Shown: piece after piece, positions 7,738 to 15,224 of the stretch
Layout: each line of letters begins with the position of its first letter
Numbering within the stretch: position 1 is the first letter of the stretch
NCBI GenBank assembly: GCA_964518215.1
Contig: CAZFFP010000080.1
Span: 1 to 17,719 of the forward strand
DNA from: CAYSGX01 sp964518215
GTDB lineage: Bacteria > Bacteroidota > Bacteroidia > Chitinophagales > CAIOSU01
Direction of reading: 5' to 3'
DNA: 17,719 nt
Made by a program: the position numbers and the translations under genes
Notes under the pieces: generated by a model
What the model was told of the DNA's origin: nothing
The model's database searches: none
The model's input: the letters and a program-made list of their open reading frames with translations, nothing else

Positions 7738-8994
7738 TCATGCAGCAGGAATATAAATATCGAACGTGGTGCCTTTATTTAACAAGCTGTTGACAGTTAT
7801 TATTCCGCCATGGTTTTCTACAATTTTCTTTACGATAGCCAGCCCGATGCCTGTTCCTTTGTATTCTGTATGTGTGTTAAGGCGGTAGAATACTTCAAAT
7901 ATTTTTTCATTATACTCCGGTTCAAATCCGATGCCGTTGTCGGAAACAGAAATATGACAATATTTTTTTTGAGGGGAGAGTCTAATGTTGTTGAACGCTA
8001 TGCCATCGGCTATTTCACTTTTAATTATGATGTGTGGCGTTTGTTCAGGATTAATAAACTTTAAGGCGTTTCCTATTAGGTTTTGCATGATTTGACGAAA
8101 TTGAAAAGGAATGACGTTTAGTGCATGTAGTTCTGTCGCCTCGAAGGTGGCATGTTGAGCATCTATTTCTTCTTTTAAATCATTCTTCACTTCTTCAATA
8201 ATCTCATTGAGGTCGGTGGTTTCAAATTTCCGCTCTGCTATATTGGTGTTTGAGTAGGTGAGTAAATCCTGAATGAGTGCATGCATACGCTGTGCTGAAT
8301 CCTGCACCCTATTCAAATATTCTTTACCATTTTCTGATAAATTAAGATTTTCTTTTTCTATGATGCGTGATATGAAAATTTGAATTTTACGAAGTGGTCC
8401 CTGTAAGTCGTGACTGGCAATGTATGCGAATGCTTGAAGTTCACTGTTCTTTGTTTCCAGATCAGCATTTTTCATTTGGAGAATTTCTTCTTGTTTTCTT
8501 TTTTCGGTTAAGTCAGATATAATTACACCAACTGTTGGAATTGCTGGAAATAATGATGTCAGCGAAATATAAACCGGAATTATTCTATCAGCAATCAATA
8601 AATTAATTTCACCTTTTGCTTTCCCTTTTAATCCTTTATCAAAGAGTTTACTGAATGTTTCCTTTGACTCGGGATGTATAAATTGAAAAAACAAATTTCC
8701 AACTACGTTTTCATAAGGAAGATTTAAAAGGTCAGGAAAATAATTGTTGGTGTAAAGAATGAGTCCTTCTTCAGATAAGTTAAGCGCACCTTCACCAAAA
8801 TTCTCCACCAATATTCTATAAGCATAATCAACCGTTTGAATAGAAAAAATGGCGGATTGGTTGTTTGTCTTTAGTGCAAAGGCATCCACCTCGCCTCCTT
8901 TGATGGCTTCAATTAGCTGCTCGTATTCATCTAGCCGGCTTTGTAACTCTATGATTTTTAATTCGGCTTCTTCGGCAGATATCTTGTTCTTCAT
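7738..8994 (-). CDS. Cytosolic PAS-domain sensor histidine kinase, last gene of the kai operon
   Basis: This 418-residue protein has no membrane segment or signal peptide. An N-terminal helix (about 1-35) ends in an IKGGEVDAFAL motif often found before PAS domains in soluble kinases. A PAS domain covers about 55-165 and is followed by a linker helix. The HisKA domain carries FAYIASHDLQGPLRK with His195 as the phosphoacceptor. The ATPase domain has the N box (QNLIGNALK, Asn309), G1 (DNGIGF, 352-357), F box (FEVFYRLN) and G2 (GTGIGL, 380-385), so it should be active. It starts 4 nt after the second kaiB stop and is surely cotranscribed with it. In cyanobacteria SasA reads the KaiC state through an N-terminal KaiB-like domain; this kinase lacks one and has PAS instead. 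No response regulator is encoded in the window. Confidence 0.87.
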   Translation of the reverse strand: MKNKISAEEAELKIIELQSRLDEYEQLIEAIKGGEVDAFALKTNNQSAIFSIQTVDYAYRILVENFGEGALNLSEEGLILYTNNYFPDLLNLPYENVVGNLFFQFIHPESKETFSKLFDKGLKGKAKGEINLLIADRIIPVYISLTSLFPAIPTVGVIISDLTEKRKQEEILQMKNADLETKNSELQAFAYIASHDLQGPLRKIQIFISRIIEKENLNLSENGKEYLNRVQDSAQRMHALIQDLLTYSNTNIAERKFETTDLNEIIEEVKNDLKEEIDAQHATFEATELHALNVIPFQFRQIMQNLIGNALKFINPEQTPHIIIKSEIADGIAFNNIRLSPQKKYCHISVSDNGIGFEPEYNEKIFEVFYRLNTHTEYKGTGIGLAIVKKIVENHGGIITVNSLLNKGTTFDIYIPAA

Positions 8995-8998
8995 ACCA

Positions 8999-9310
8999 TT
9001 ATATATTGGATGTGATGCCTAATGCTTTCAATACTTTTGTGGTGTCGGACAAAGTTCCCACCAACGTTTTTTGGGGTAGTGGTAATTTTTTCAGCAGTGA
9101 AGGACTATAAACAATGTGTTGTTCTAAAGCAAGCTTGGGGTTTTTAAAAATATCTATTATCTCTAGTTCAAAGGCACCTTTTAAGTGCTCCTCACACAAT
9201 AACTTTATATTCTCAATTGCTTTCATTGATTTTGATGACATGCCTGAAACATATAGTTTGAGAACCAACTTGCCTTCGATTATTACTTTCCCTTTTGCTT
9301 CTTCTTTCAT
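8999..9310 (-). CDS. Divergent KaiB-family protein (second KaiB)
   Basis: This 103-residue protein has the KaiB pattern: LKLYVSGMSSKSMKAI at the start, IIDIFKNPKLA in the middle, a Pro in YSPSL (Pro70, thioredoxin cis-Pro position), then VGTLSDTTKVLKALG. It aligns without gaps to the neighbouring KaiB in the last part. There the glycine that is Gly88/Gly89 in cyanobacterial KaiB is Ala97, and the Asp90/Asp91 position is Gly99. In the cyanobacterial protein Gly-to-Ala at that site favours the fold-switched, KaiC-binding form. An extra 8 or so charged residues precede the domain. It lies 10 nt after kaiB and 4 nt before the kinase gene. It may link KaiC to the kinase, like the SasA sensor domain (inference). 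Confidence 0.8.
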   Translation of the reverse strand: MKEEAKGKVIIEGKLVLKLYVSGMSSKSMKAIENIKLLCEEHLKGAFELEIIDIFKNPKLALEQHIVYSPSLLKKLPLPQKTLVGTLSDTTKVLKALGITSNI

Positions 9311-9320
9311 GTTTCAATAA

Positions 9321-9611
9321 TTATGGAGCTACCGGGCGGATATTTAAACCAACTAAAACTTTCTGTTCATTCGATAGGTCACCGATTATTTTTCTCAATG
9401 GTTCAGGAACTTTTCGCACCAGAGTGGGTATAGCAAATATCTGGTCGCCTTCAGCTAATTGCGGATTTTTTAAAAGATCAATAACTTCGATAACATATCT
9501 GCCTGCTAAATGTTCATTGCAATACTTAGTGATATTATTCAGCGCAAGTATTGAATTGGTCGTTTGGCCGGCTACGTATAAACGCAGTTCCCATTTTTCT
9601 GTTTTTGGCAT
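9321..9611 (-). CDS. kaiB: KaiB clock-family protein
   Basis: This 96-residue protein is close to cyanobacterial KaiB in motif content: LRLYVAGQTTNSILAL, VIDLLKNPQLAEGDQIFAIP, then RKIIGDLSNEQKVLVGL. Cyanobacterial KaiB is about 100 residues, so it is full length. The fold-switch glycine is kept (Gly88), while the following Asp position is Asn90 and the Tyr8 position is Trp7. KaiB normally binds the CI ring of KaiC after switching to a thioredoxin-like fold. The gene starts 6 nt after the kaiC stop, so the two are translated from one mRNA. With no kaiA in the window, a full oscillator is not implied; hourglass timers and stress roles are known or proposed for other KaiBC systems. Confidence 0.9.
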   Translation of the reverse strand: MPKTEKWELRLYVAGQTTNSILALNNITKYCNEHLAGRYVIEVIDLLKNPQLAEGDQIFAIPTLVRKVPEPLRKIIGDLSNEQKVLVGLNIRPVAP

Positions 9612-9617
9612 GTGTTT

Positions 9618-11048
9618 TTATTTTCTAGTTGGGCTGGTGAAAAGAATTCCTTTACCTGTAATAGTAAAATCTTGTTGGTTGTTGAAGTGACCCATGCCCC
9701 GCGATTTAACGATGAGCAAACTGCGTATCCTTTCATTGTTGCGTTCTTCGTTCTTTACATGTATCCATGTGTCGGCAAGAGAAGAAACTGTTTCTATGGT
9801 AGAATTGCTGTAATCTGCATAGCCATCATGCGTAAGAGATGTGAATAGTGCGTTTATCTGATTCATTTTGAGTGTATCCATTAACCTAACCAACATGGCC
9901 CCTACTTCGTTGCTGTTGCCAATGGTTATTAGGCTGCTGATAGGGTCAATGATGACGGTGCGTGGTTTTAACTCGATTAATAATTTATTTAACACCATCA
10001 GGTGCATTTCTAAACCTTGCAGCGAAGGTCGTGACGCATGAATATAAAGCAGTTTTGACTGAATAGCTTGCTTAAAATTGATTCCGATAGTCGCCATATT
10101 TCTTACTAATTGGTCGGGCGATTCTTCAAACGAAAAATAAAGCGTGCGTTCTTTGTGTTTACAACTACTCATGGCAAAGTGCGCGGCAAGAATAGTTTTT
10201 GAAGTGCCCGCATTGCCAGTTATGAGGGTGCAGCTGGCGCGGTAAATTCCGCCTGTCAAAAATGCATTATCTAATGCGGATAATCCCGTAGTTATAATTT
10301 CTGTTGGTGATTTGTAATCTAATTTCAGTGAAGTAACGGGCAACACGGAAATGCCATGTTCGTCAATGAGGAAGGGGTATTCGTTTGTTCCGTGTGTACT
10401 GCCCCGATATTTTACGATACGCAATCTGCGTGTTGCAATTTGTTCTATCACCCGAAAATCGAGAAGTATCACGCAATCGGAAACGTATTCTTCCAGCCCC
10501 TGCCGCGTTAATGAGCTTTCGCCTCTTTCGCCAGTAATGATTGTTGTAACGCCTTTTTCTTTGAGCCAGGTAAATAATCTGCGGATTTCGGATCGGAGTA
10601 ATCCCATATTATCCATTCCTGAAAACAAAGATTCGATGGTGTCAAGCACTACGCGTTTCGCGCCAACGGCATCAATGGCATAATTTAGCCGTATAAATAG
10701 CCCTTCTAAATCATATTCGCCTGTTTCTTCTATCTCTGACCGTTCGATACGCACATGGTCAATGCGCAGTTTATTCTTTGATTTTAACTTTTCTAAATCA
10801 AAACCTAACGACTTAAAATTTTGTTCGAGGTCGTTTTCGGATTCTTCAAAACTCATGAATACGCCCGCCTCATTATAATCTGTAACTCCTTTTACCAGAA
10901 ACTGCATCGCAAATAAAGTCTTGCCGCAACCTGCACCACCACAAATAAGAACGGGACGACCTTTGGGAAATCCTCCATCTGTTATTTCATCTAATCCGCT
11001 TATGCCCGTGGGAGTTTTAAGGAATGTTTCCTTTCTGTTTTTCGGCAT
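9618..11048 (-). CDS. kaiC: KaiC-family double-domain ATPase
   Basis: This 476-residue protein has two RecA-like domains. CI has Walker A GGAGCGKT (37-44), the Glu pair Glu68-Glu69 (FEE) and Walker B VVLD (Asp136). CII has Walker A GNAGTSKT (278-285), Glu308-Glu309 (FEE) and Walker B VIID (Asp368). The cyanobacterial phosphosites Ser431-Thr432 align by eye with Ser422-Ser423 in VSSLADT. The protein ends at FTITGKGILF plus six residues, so the long C-terminal tail that KaiA binds in the 519-residue cyanobacterial protein is missing. It is the first gene of a four-gene operon (kaiC, kaiB, second kaiB, kinase). Likely roles are ATP- and phosphorylation-dependent signalling to the kinase, timing or stress control. 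RadA-like or archaeal single-domain KaiC proteins are ruled out by the two complete domains. Confidence 0.92.
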   Translation of the reverse strand: MPKNRKETFLKTPTGISGLDEITDGGFPKGRPVLICGGAGCGKTLFAMQFLVKGVTDYNEAGVFMSFEESENDLEQNFKSLGFDLEKLKSKNKLRIDHVRIERSEIEETGEYDLEGLFIRLNYAIDAVGAKRVVLDTIESLFSGMDNMGLLRSEIRRLFTWLKEKGVTTIITGERGESSLTRQGLEEYVSDCVILLDFRVIEQIATRRLRIVKYRGSTHGTNEYPFLIDEHGISVLPVTSLKLDYKSPTEIITTGLSALDNAFLTGGIYRASCTLITGNAGTSKTILAAHFAMSSCKHKERTLYFSFEESPDQLVRNMATIGINFKQAIQSKLLYIHASRPSLQGLEMHLMVLNKLLIELKPRTVIIDPISSLITIGNSNEVGAMLVRLMDTLKMNQINALFTSLTHDGYADYSNSTIETVSSLADTWIHVKNEERNNERIRSLLIVKSRGMGHFNNQQDFTITGKGILFTSPTRK

Positions 11049-11517
11049 GCGATAATTATTTTTAATGATGATATCTACAAGATAACATAAAAAGCCAAGT
11101 ATTAATGATAACGAAGTTTTCTTTTGCCACTTGCGCTTTTATTTGTTTCGCTTCTTTTGTATAAGGAAATGAAAGCATAAAAAAAACAATACTTAATGAG
11201 TTTATGGAGACCATCATCTAACCGTTGGAATATAGTGCACCCTGTTTTATACTGAAATACTACTTACTGCGCGCGTTCTTATCTATACGCATTAGAAACT
11301 GAGCGAAAGAGTATGCTCAAAAAATTCAAAATTGAAGAATGGAGTTTGCATCTGTAATCTTTTCTTTCAAGCAAGAATCCAAGTGGCACCGTTATACTCT
11401 TGACTGCGGACTTACACTTGTGAATAAAAATAAATTTAGTATTACTTAACATCTTGCCACCGTATTATTTATCTACTTTACATCGTTGTTATCTTTGTTA
11501 TTCAAAAAATTACCTCT
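11049..11517. other. Divergent spacer between kaiC and the AsmA gene
   Basis: These 469 bp hold no gene I can support. The right end carries the promoter box of the AsmA gene (11490-11497). The kaiC promoter must lie here, probably in the AT-rich left third, but I find no exact TAnnTTTG on the minus strand; TTATCTTG at about 11081-11088 (minus) comes nearest. The middle (about 11180-11440) has no repeat, hairpin with T-run or RNA-like structure that I recognise. The length is generous for two promoters and could hold an operator or a small RNA. Confidence 0.45.
11490..11497 (+). promoter_or_regulatory. Bacteroidota-type -7 box (TATCTTTG) of the asmA-tsaD operon
   Basis: TATCTTTG matches the Bacteroidota -7 consensus TAnnTTTG exactly and ends 20 nt before the ATG at 11518, giving a leader of roughly 10-15 nt. 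The -33 position has TTTA at 11468-11471 (18-nt spacing), an imperfect TTTG. Confidence 0.5.
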
Positions 11518-14199
11518 ATGCTTAAAAAAATCCTCATTGGTCTGCTCATATTTTTTGTGTTGCTCTTAGGCGCATTGGTTGCCGTGCCTTATTTATTCAA
11601 AGACAAATTGGTGGCTTTTGCCAAACAAACCATCAACAACGAACTCAATGCCACTGTTGATTTTGGCGATTTCGGAGTAACACTGTTTCGCGATTTTCCT
11701 GATATTACACTCACGCTCGAAAACCTCAGCGTCATTAATCATAAACCTTTCGCGGGCGATACCTTGGCGTATATCGGCTCGTTTGGCATTACGCTCGATA
11801 TTATGAAAATTATCAAAGACGAAGGCTACGATATCAAGGCTATATACTTAGACAATCTGGTGATGCGCGCCCAAGTAAATGATGCGGGCTTGGCAAACTG
11901 GGACATAATGAAAGAATCCGCTCCGAAAAAAGAAACCGAAGAAAAAAAAGAAGCCGCGCCTTTTACGCTTTCGTTGAAATCGCTGCGCATTAAAAATGCC
12001 GACATTGTGTATGACGATGTGCCCGGAAAAATGTTTGCTTCGCTCAAAGGCTTCGACATGAACGCTACGGGCGATTTCGCTACCGATGATTACACTCTTA
12101 AAACCAATGCCGCCATAGCCCAACTCAACTTTAAAGAAGGGGGCACTTCTTATCTGAAAAATGCCGTAGTGGGTCTCGAAGCCGATGTGAATGTAAAAGG
12201 CGATACTTATACTTTCGGAAAAAACGAATTGAGCCTGAACGCCTTAGCGTTACAATTGGAAGGAATGCTGAAAATGCTTCCTGATGATGTGTATGATATG
12301 GATTTGAAATTTGCCAGCAAGAAAGCCGATTTTAAATCTATTCTTTCGTTGGTGCCTGCCATTTATCTGAAAGATTTTGAAAAGGTGAAAACCGATGGTA
12401 ATTTGGCGTTGAGTGGTTTTGCCAAAGGAAAATTTGAAGGAGAAAATTATCCTGCTTTCGGGCTTGATATGAAAGTGGACAATGCTTCTTTCCAATATCC
12501 CGACCTGCCTACCGCCATGAAAAATATTTTCATTGATTTGAAAATCAAAAGTCCCGGTGGCGATTTAGATAAAATGGAAATTGCACTTTCAAAATTCACT
12601 GCTACGGTTGAAAACGACCCGATTTCTCTGGTATTAAATATGAAGCACCCCATCAGCGACCCTTTGATTGATGCCGCACTGAAAGGAAAAATAGATTTAG
12701 GTAAAGTGAAAAATTATTATCCGCTCGAACCCGGTGAAAAACTTTCGGGCGCACTCACTGCCGATGTGTCTGCCAAAGGAAGATTGTCTGCCATCGAAAA
12801 AGAGCGTTATCAGGATTTCGATGCCAAAGGAAATATTGATGTGCGCGGTTTGAAATACGAAAGCAACGATTTACCCGCACCTCTCACCATCACTACTTTG
12901 TTGTTGGCGTTCAATCCGAAAAATGTAACCGTAAGCAACCTTGATATGAAATTGGGTAAAAGCGATTTCAAAGCCAACGGTTCGCTCGATAACCTGTTGA
13001 ATTATGCGCTGACGGGAGAAACTTTAAAAGGAACGCTCACAGTGAATTCCAACAATATCGAACTCAACGAATTTATGACCGAAAGCGCGGAGCCTACTGC
13101 TACAACCAATGCAGAGCCTACAGTGGCGGTGCGCGTGCCCGACAATATAGATTTTGTGCTGAACGGGAGTTTCAGAAGAATTTTATACGATAAAATAGAA
13201 TTGAAAAATGTTGCCGGAAGCCTGATTGTCCGCGACCAAACAGTTACCATCAGAAATTTGAAAGCGCAGTTGTTCGAAGGCAACGCGCTCATTAACGGCT
13301 CTTATGCAACCGTGAAGCCCGGCAACCCTGAAATTACTTTTGCTTATGATTTGCAGAATCTGAATATCAAACAGGCATTCAATGCTATTGATGCTTTTCA
13401 GGCGTATGCGCCCATCATGAAATACATGAACGGAAGATTCACTTCTAGCTTGAATATTCAGGGTAAAATGGGCGATGATTTTTCTCCCGATTTGCAATCG
13501 CTCATAGGCGATGGAAAAATAGAAATCAACAATGCCTCCATTTCGGGAGTGAAAGTGATAGACCAAATTGCCGATAAGTTTAAAATTAAAGAACTCAAAA
13601 ACCTTTCTATAGACAAGGCTTGGACTGTTTTTGAATTCAAAAACGGACGCATGGTAGTGGACCCCACCGATTTGAAAGTGAAAGACATCATAATGAATCT
13701 CTCCGGCTCTCATGGTTTGGACAATACGCTCGATTATAATCTGTTGATGGATATTCCATCGAAACTCATGCAAGGCGCAACGGGCGAACTCAACTCATTG
13801 ATTTCGCAAGCGAAAGTTCCGGGTTTGAATGCCGCTCAACTACCGGATAAGTTGAAACTGAAAACGCATATTTCGGGCGATATGGACAATCCGAAACTGT
13901 TATTCAGCATCATCGGAACTGGTGGCGGCTCACTGAAAGATATGGCTAAAGACGTTTTCGATGAAAAGAAAAAAGAACTCGAAGATGCCGCCAAAGCGGA
14001 AGTTGATAAATTTAAAACGGAAGTGGAAGATAAAGCCAAAGCCGAAGCCGACAAACTGAAGCAGCAGGCAGAACAACAAAAGAAAGAAGCGGAAGATAAA
14101 GCCAAAGCCGAAGCAGAGCGCCTGAAAAAAGAAGCCGAAGAAAAAGCCAAGAAAGAAGCGGAGAAACAGATGAAGGACAAGTTTAAGTTACCGAGGTAA
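11518..14199 (+). CDS. AsmA-family envelope protein with long charged helical tail
   Basis: This 893-residue protein has one N-terminal membrane segment (about 4-25) followed by the AsmA opening, with DFGDFGVTLFRDFPDITLTL near 50-70 and the pattern of LENLSV and FGITLDI strands. The rest is a very long run of short beta strands. AsmA/TamB-type proteins are anchored in the inner membrane and span the periplasm, and are thought to carry phospholipids towards the outer membrane. A charged insert (about 138-152, PKKETEEKKEAA) follows the first domain. The last 80 residues (about 812-893) are almost only Lys, Glu, Ala, Asp and Gln with 11- and 22-residue periodicity, predicting a long helix. The gene follows a TATCTTTG promoter and ends 7 nt before tsaD, so the two form an operon. 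Confidence 0.85.
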   Translation: MLKKILIGLLIFFVLLLGALVAVPYLFKDKLVAFAKQTINNELNATVDFGDFGVTLFRDFPDITLTLENLSVINHKPFAGDTLAYIGSFGITLDIMKIIKDEGYDIKAIYLDNLVMRAQVNDAGLANWDIMKESAPKKETEEKKEAAPFTLSLKSLRIKNADIVYDDVPGKMFASLKGFDMNATGDFATDDYTLKTNAAIAQLNFKEGGTSYLKNAVVGLEADVNVKGDTYTFGKNELSLNALALQLEGMLKMLPDDVYDMDLKFASKKADFKSILSLVPAIYLKDFEKVKTDGNLALSGFAKGKFEGENYPAFGLDMKVDNASFQYPDLPTAMKNIFIDLKIKSPGGDLDKMEIALSKFTATVENDPISLVLNMKHPISDPLIDAALKGKIDLGKVKNYYPLEPGEKLSGALTADVSAKGRLSAIEKERYQDFDAKGNIDVRGLKYESNDLPAPLTITTLLLAFNPKNVTVSNLDMKLGKSDFKANGSLDNLLNYALTGETLKGTLTVNSNNIELNEFMTESAEPTATTNAEPTVAVRVPDNIDFVLNGSFRRILYDKIELKNVAGSLIVRDQTVTIRNLKAQLFEGNALINGSYATVKPGNPEITFAYDLQNLNIKQAFNAIDAFQAYAPIMKYMNGRFTSSLNIQGKMGDDFSPDLQSLIGDGKIEINNASISGVKVIDQIADKFKIKELKNLSIDKAWTVFEFKNGRMVVDPTDLKVKDIIMNLSGSHGLDNTLDYNLLMDIPSKLMQGATGELNSLISQAKVPGLNAAQLPDKLKLKTHISGDMDNPKLLFSIIGTGGGSLKDMAKDVFDEKKKELEDAAKAEVDKFKTEVEDKAKAEADKLKQQAEQQKKEAEDKAKAEAERLKKEAEEKAKKEAEKQMKDKFKLPR
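14025..14114 (+). repeat. 24-bp perfect direct repeat coding the AsmA tail
   Basis: Bases 14025-14048 and 14091-14114 are identical (coding EDKAKAEA plus one partial codon on each side) and lie exactly 66 bp, or 22 codons, apart. This shows that the helical tail grew, at least partly, by in-frame duplication. Confidence 0.8.
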
Positions 14200-14206
14200 A
14201 TTACAA

Positions 14207-15217
14207 ATGATAAAAGATTGTTTTCTTCTTGCTATCGAATCCTCCTGCGATGACACTTCGGCTGCGGTGCTCCACAATAACAAAGTTCTTGCTAACGTAG
14301 TTGCCGGACAAGACATTCACAAACAATATGGAGGTGTGGTGCCCGAATTGGCTTCGAGAGAACACACACAGAATATTGTTCCGGTGGTAGATGCTGCACT
14401 GCAAAAGGCAGGTGTTGACAAATCACAAATTACTGCCGTTGCCTGCACGCAAGGACCGGGGCTGATTGGCTCGCTGCTCGTAGGCGCAACGTTTGCTAAG
14501 GGTTTGGCTTTGTCGTTCGATATTCCTTTTATTACAGTACATCACATGCAGGCGCATGTTTTGGCACATTTTATTGAAGAGCCGAAACCTGAATTTCCGT
14601 TTTTATGCCTTACCGTTTCGGGCGGACATACTCAGATAGTATTGGTAGAAGATTATTTAAAAATGAAAATATTAGGCGAAACGCTCGATGATGCCGCAGG
14701 GGAAGCCTTCGATAAATCGGCAAAAATTTTCGGTTTGCCATATCCGGGTGGACCTTTGATTGATAAACATGCGCAACAAGGCAATCCGTTAGCTTTCGAT
14801 TTTGCAGAACCTGATATTCCGGAGCTGAATTTCAGTTTCAGCGGATTTAAAACTTCGGTGCTTTATACCGTGCAACGTGCACAAAAAAACAACCCCGATT
14901 TCATTCAACAAAATCTCAACGACCTCTGTGCTTCGGTGCAGCATAAAATCATTAAAATTCTTTTAGACAAACTCGTGTCAGCTTCAGAGAAATTCAATAT
15001 AAAAGAGATTGCGATTGCGGGCGGTGTGTCTGCCAATTCGGGATTGCGAAATGCCATTTTAATGCAAGGTGAAAAACGAAACTGGAACACCTACATTCCC
15101 CGCTTTGAATATTGCACCGACAATGCCGCCATGATTGGCATTACGGCATACTACAAATATCTTCAGTCTGATTTTGCAGCCCTTACAGATGTGCCGATGG
15201 CAAGAATGGATTTTTGA
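14207..15217 (+). CDS. tsaD: tRNA N6-adenosine threonylcarbamoyltransferase TsaD
   Basis: TsaD transfers the threonylcarbamoyl group from the TsaC product to A37 of tRNAs that read ANN codons, working with TsaB and TsaE in the cytosol. The 336 residues match the usual length (337 in E. coli). The family signature is complete: AIESSCDDTSAAVL at 9-22, GGVVPELASREH at 42-53, the metal-binding HHMQAH with His113 and His117, SGGHTQIV at 138-145, GEAFDKSAK at 165-173, AGGVSANSGLR at 271-281 and the last metal ligand Asp305 in DNAAMIG. It starts 7 nt after the AsmA gene, without its own visible promoter, so this essential gene appears to be expressed from the asmA promoter. It ends 7 bp from the convergent PD40 gene. 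Confidence 0.97.
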   Translation: MIKDCFLLAIESSCDDTSAAVLHNNKVLANVVAGQDIHKQYGGVVPELASREHTQNIVPVVDAALQKAGVDKSQITAVACTQGPGLIGSLLVGATFAKGLALSFDIPFITVHHMQAHVLAHFIEEPKPEFPFLCLTVSGGHTQIVLVEDYLKMKILGETLDDAAGEAFDKSAKIFGLPYPGGPLIDKHAQQGNPLAFDFAEPDIPELNFSFSGFKTSVLYTVQRAQKNNPDFIQQNLNDLCASVQHKIIKILLDKLVSASEKFNIKEIAIAGGVSANSGLRNAILMQGEKRNWNTYIPRFEYCTDNAAMIGITAYYKYLQSDFAALTDVPMARMDF

Positions 15218-15224
15218 CGCAGCA

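Noticed and set aside
13836..14180. Minus-strand frame rich in Ser, Ala and Phe opposite the AsmA tail
   Set aside because: It is the mirror of Lys/Glu/Ala codons in the real gene; the composition is an artefact of the repeat.
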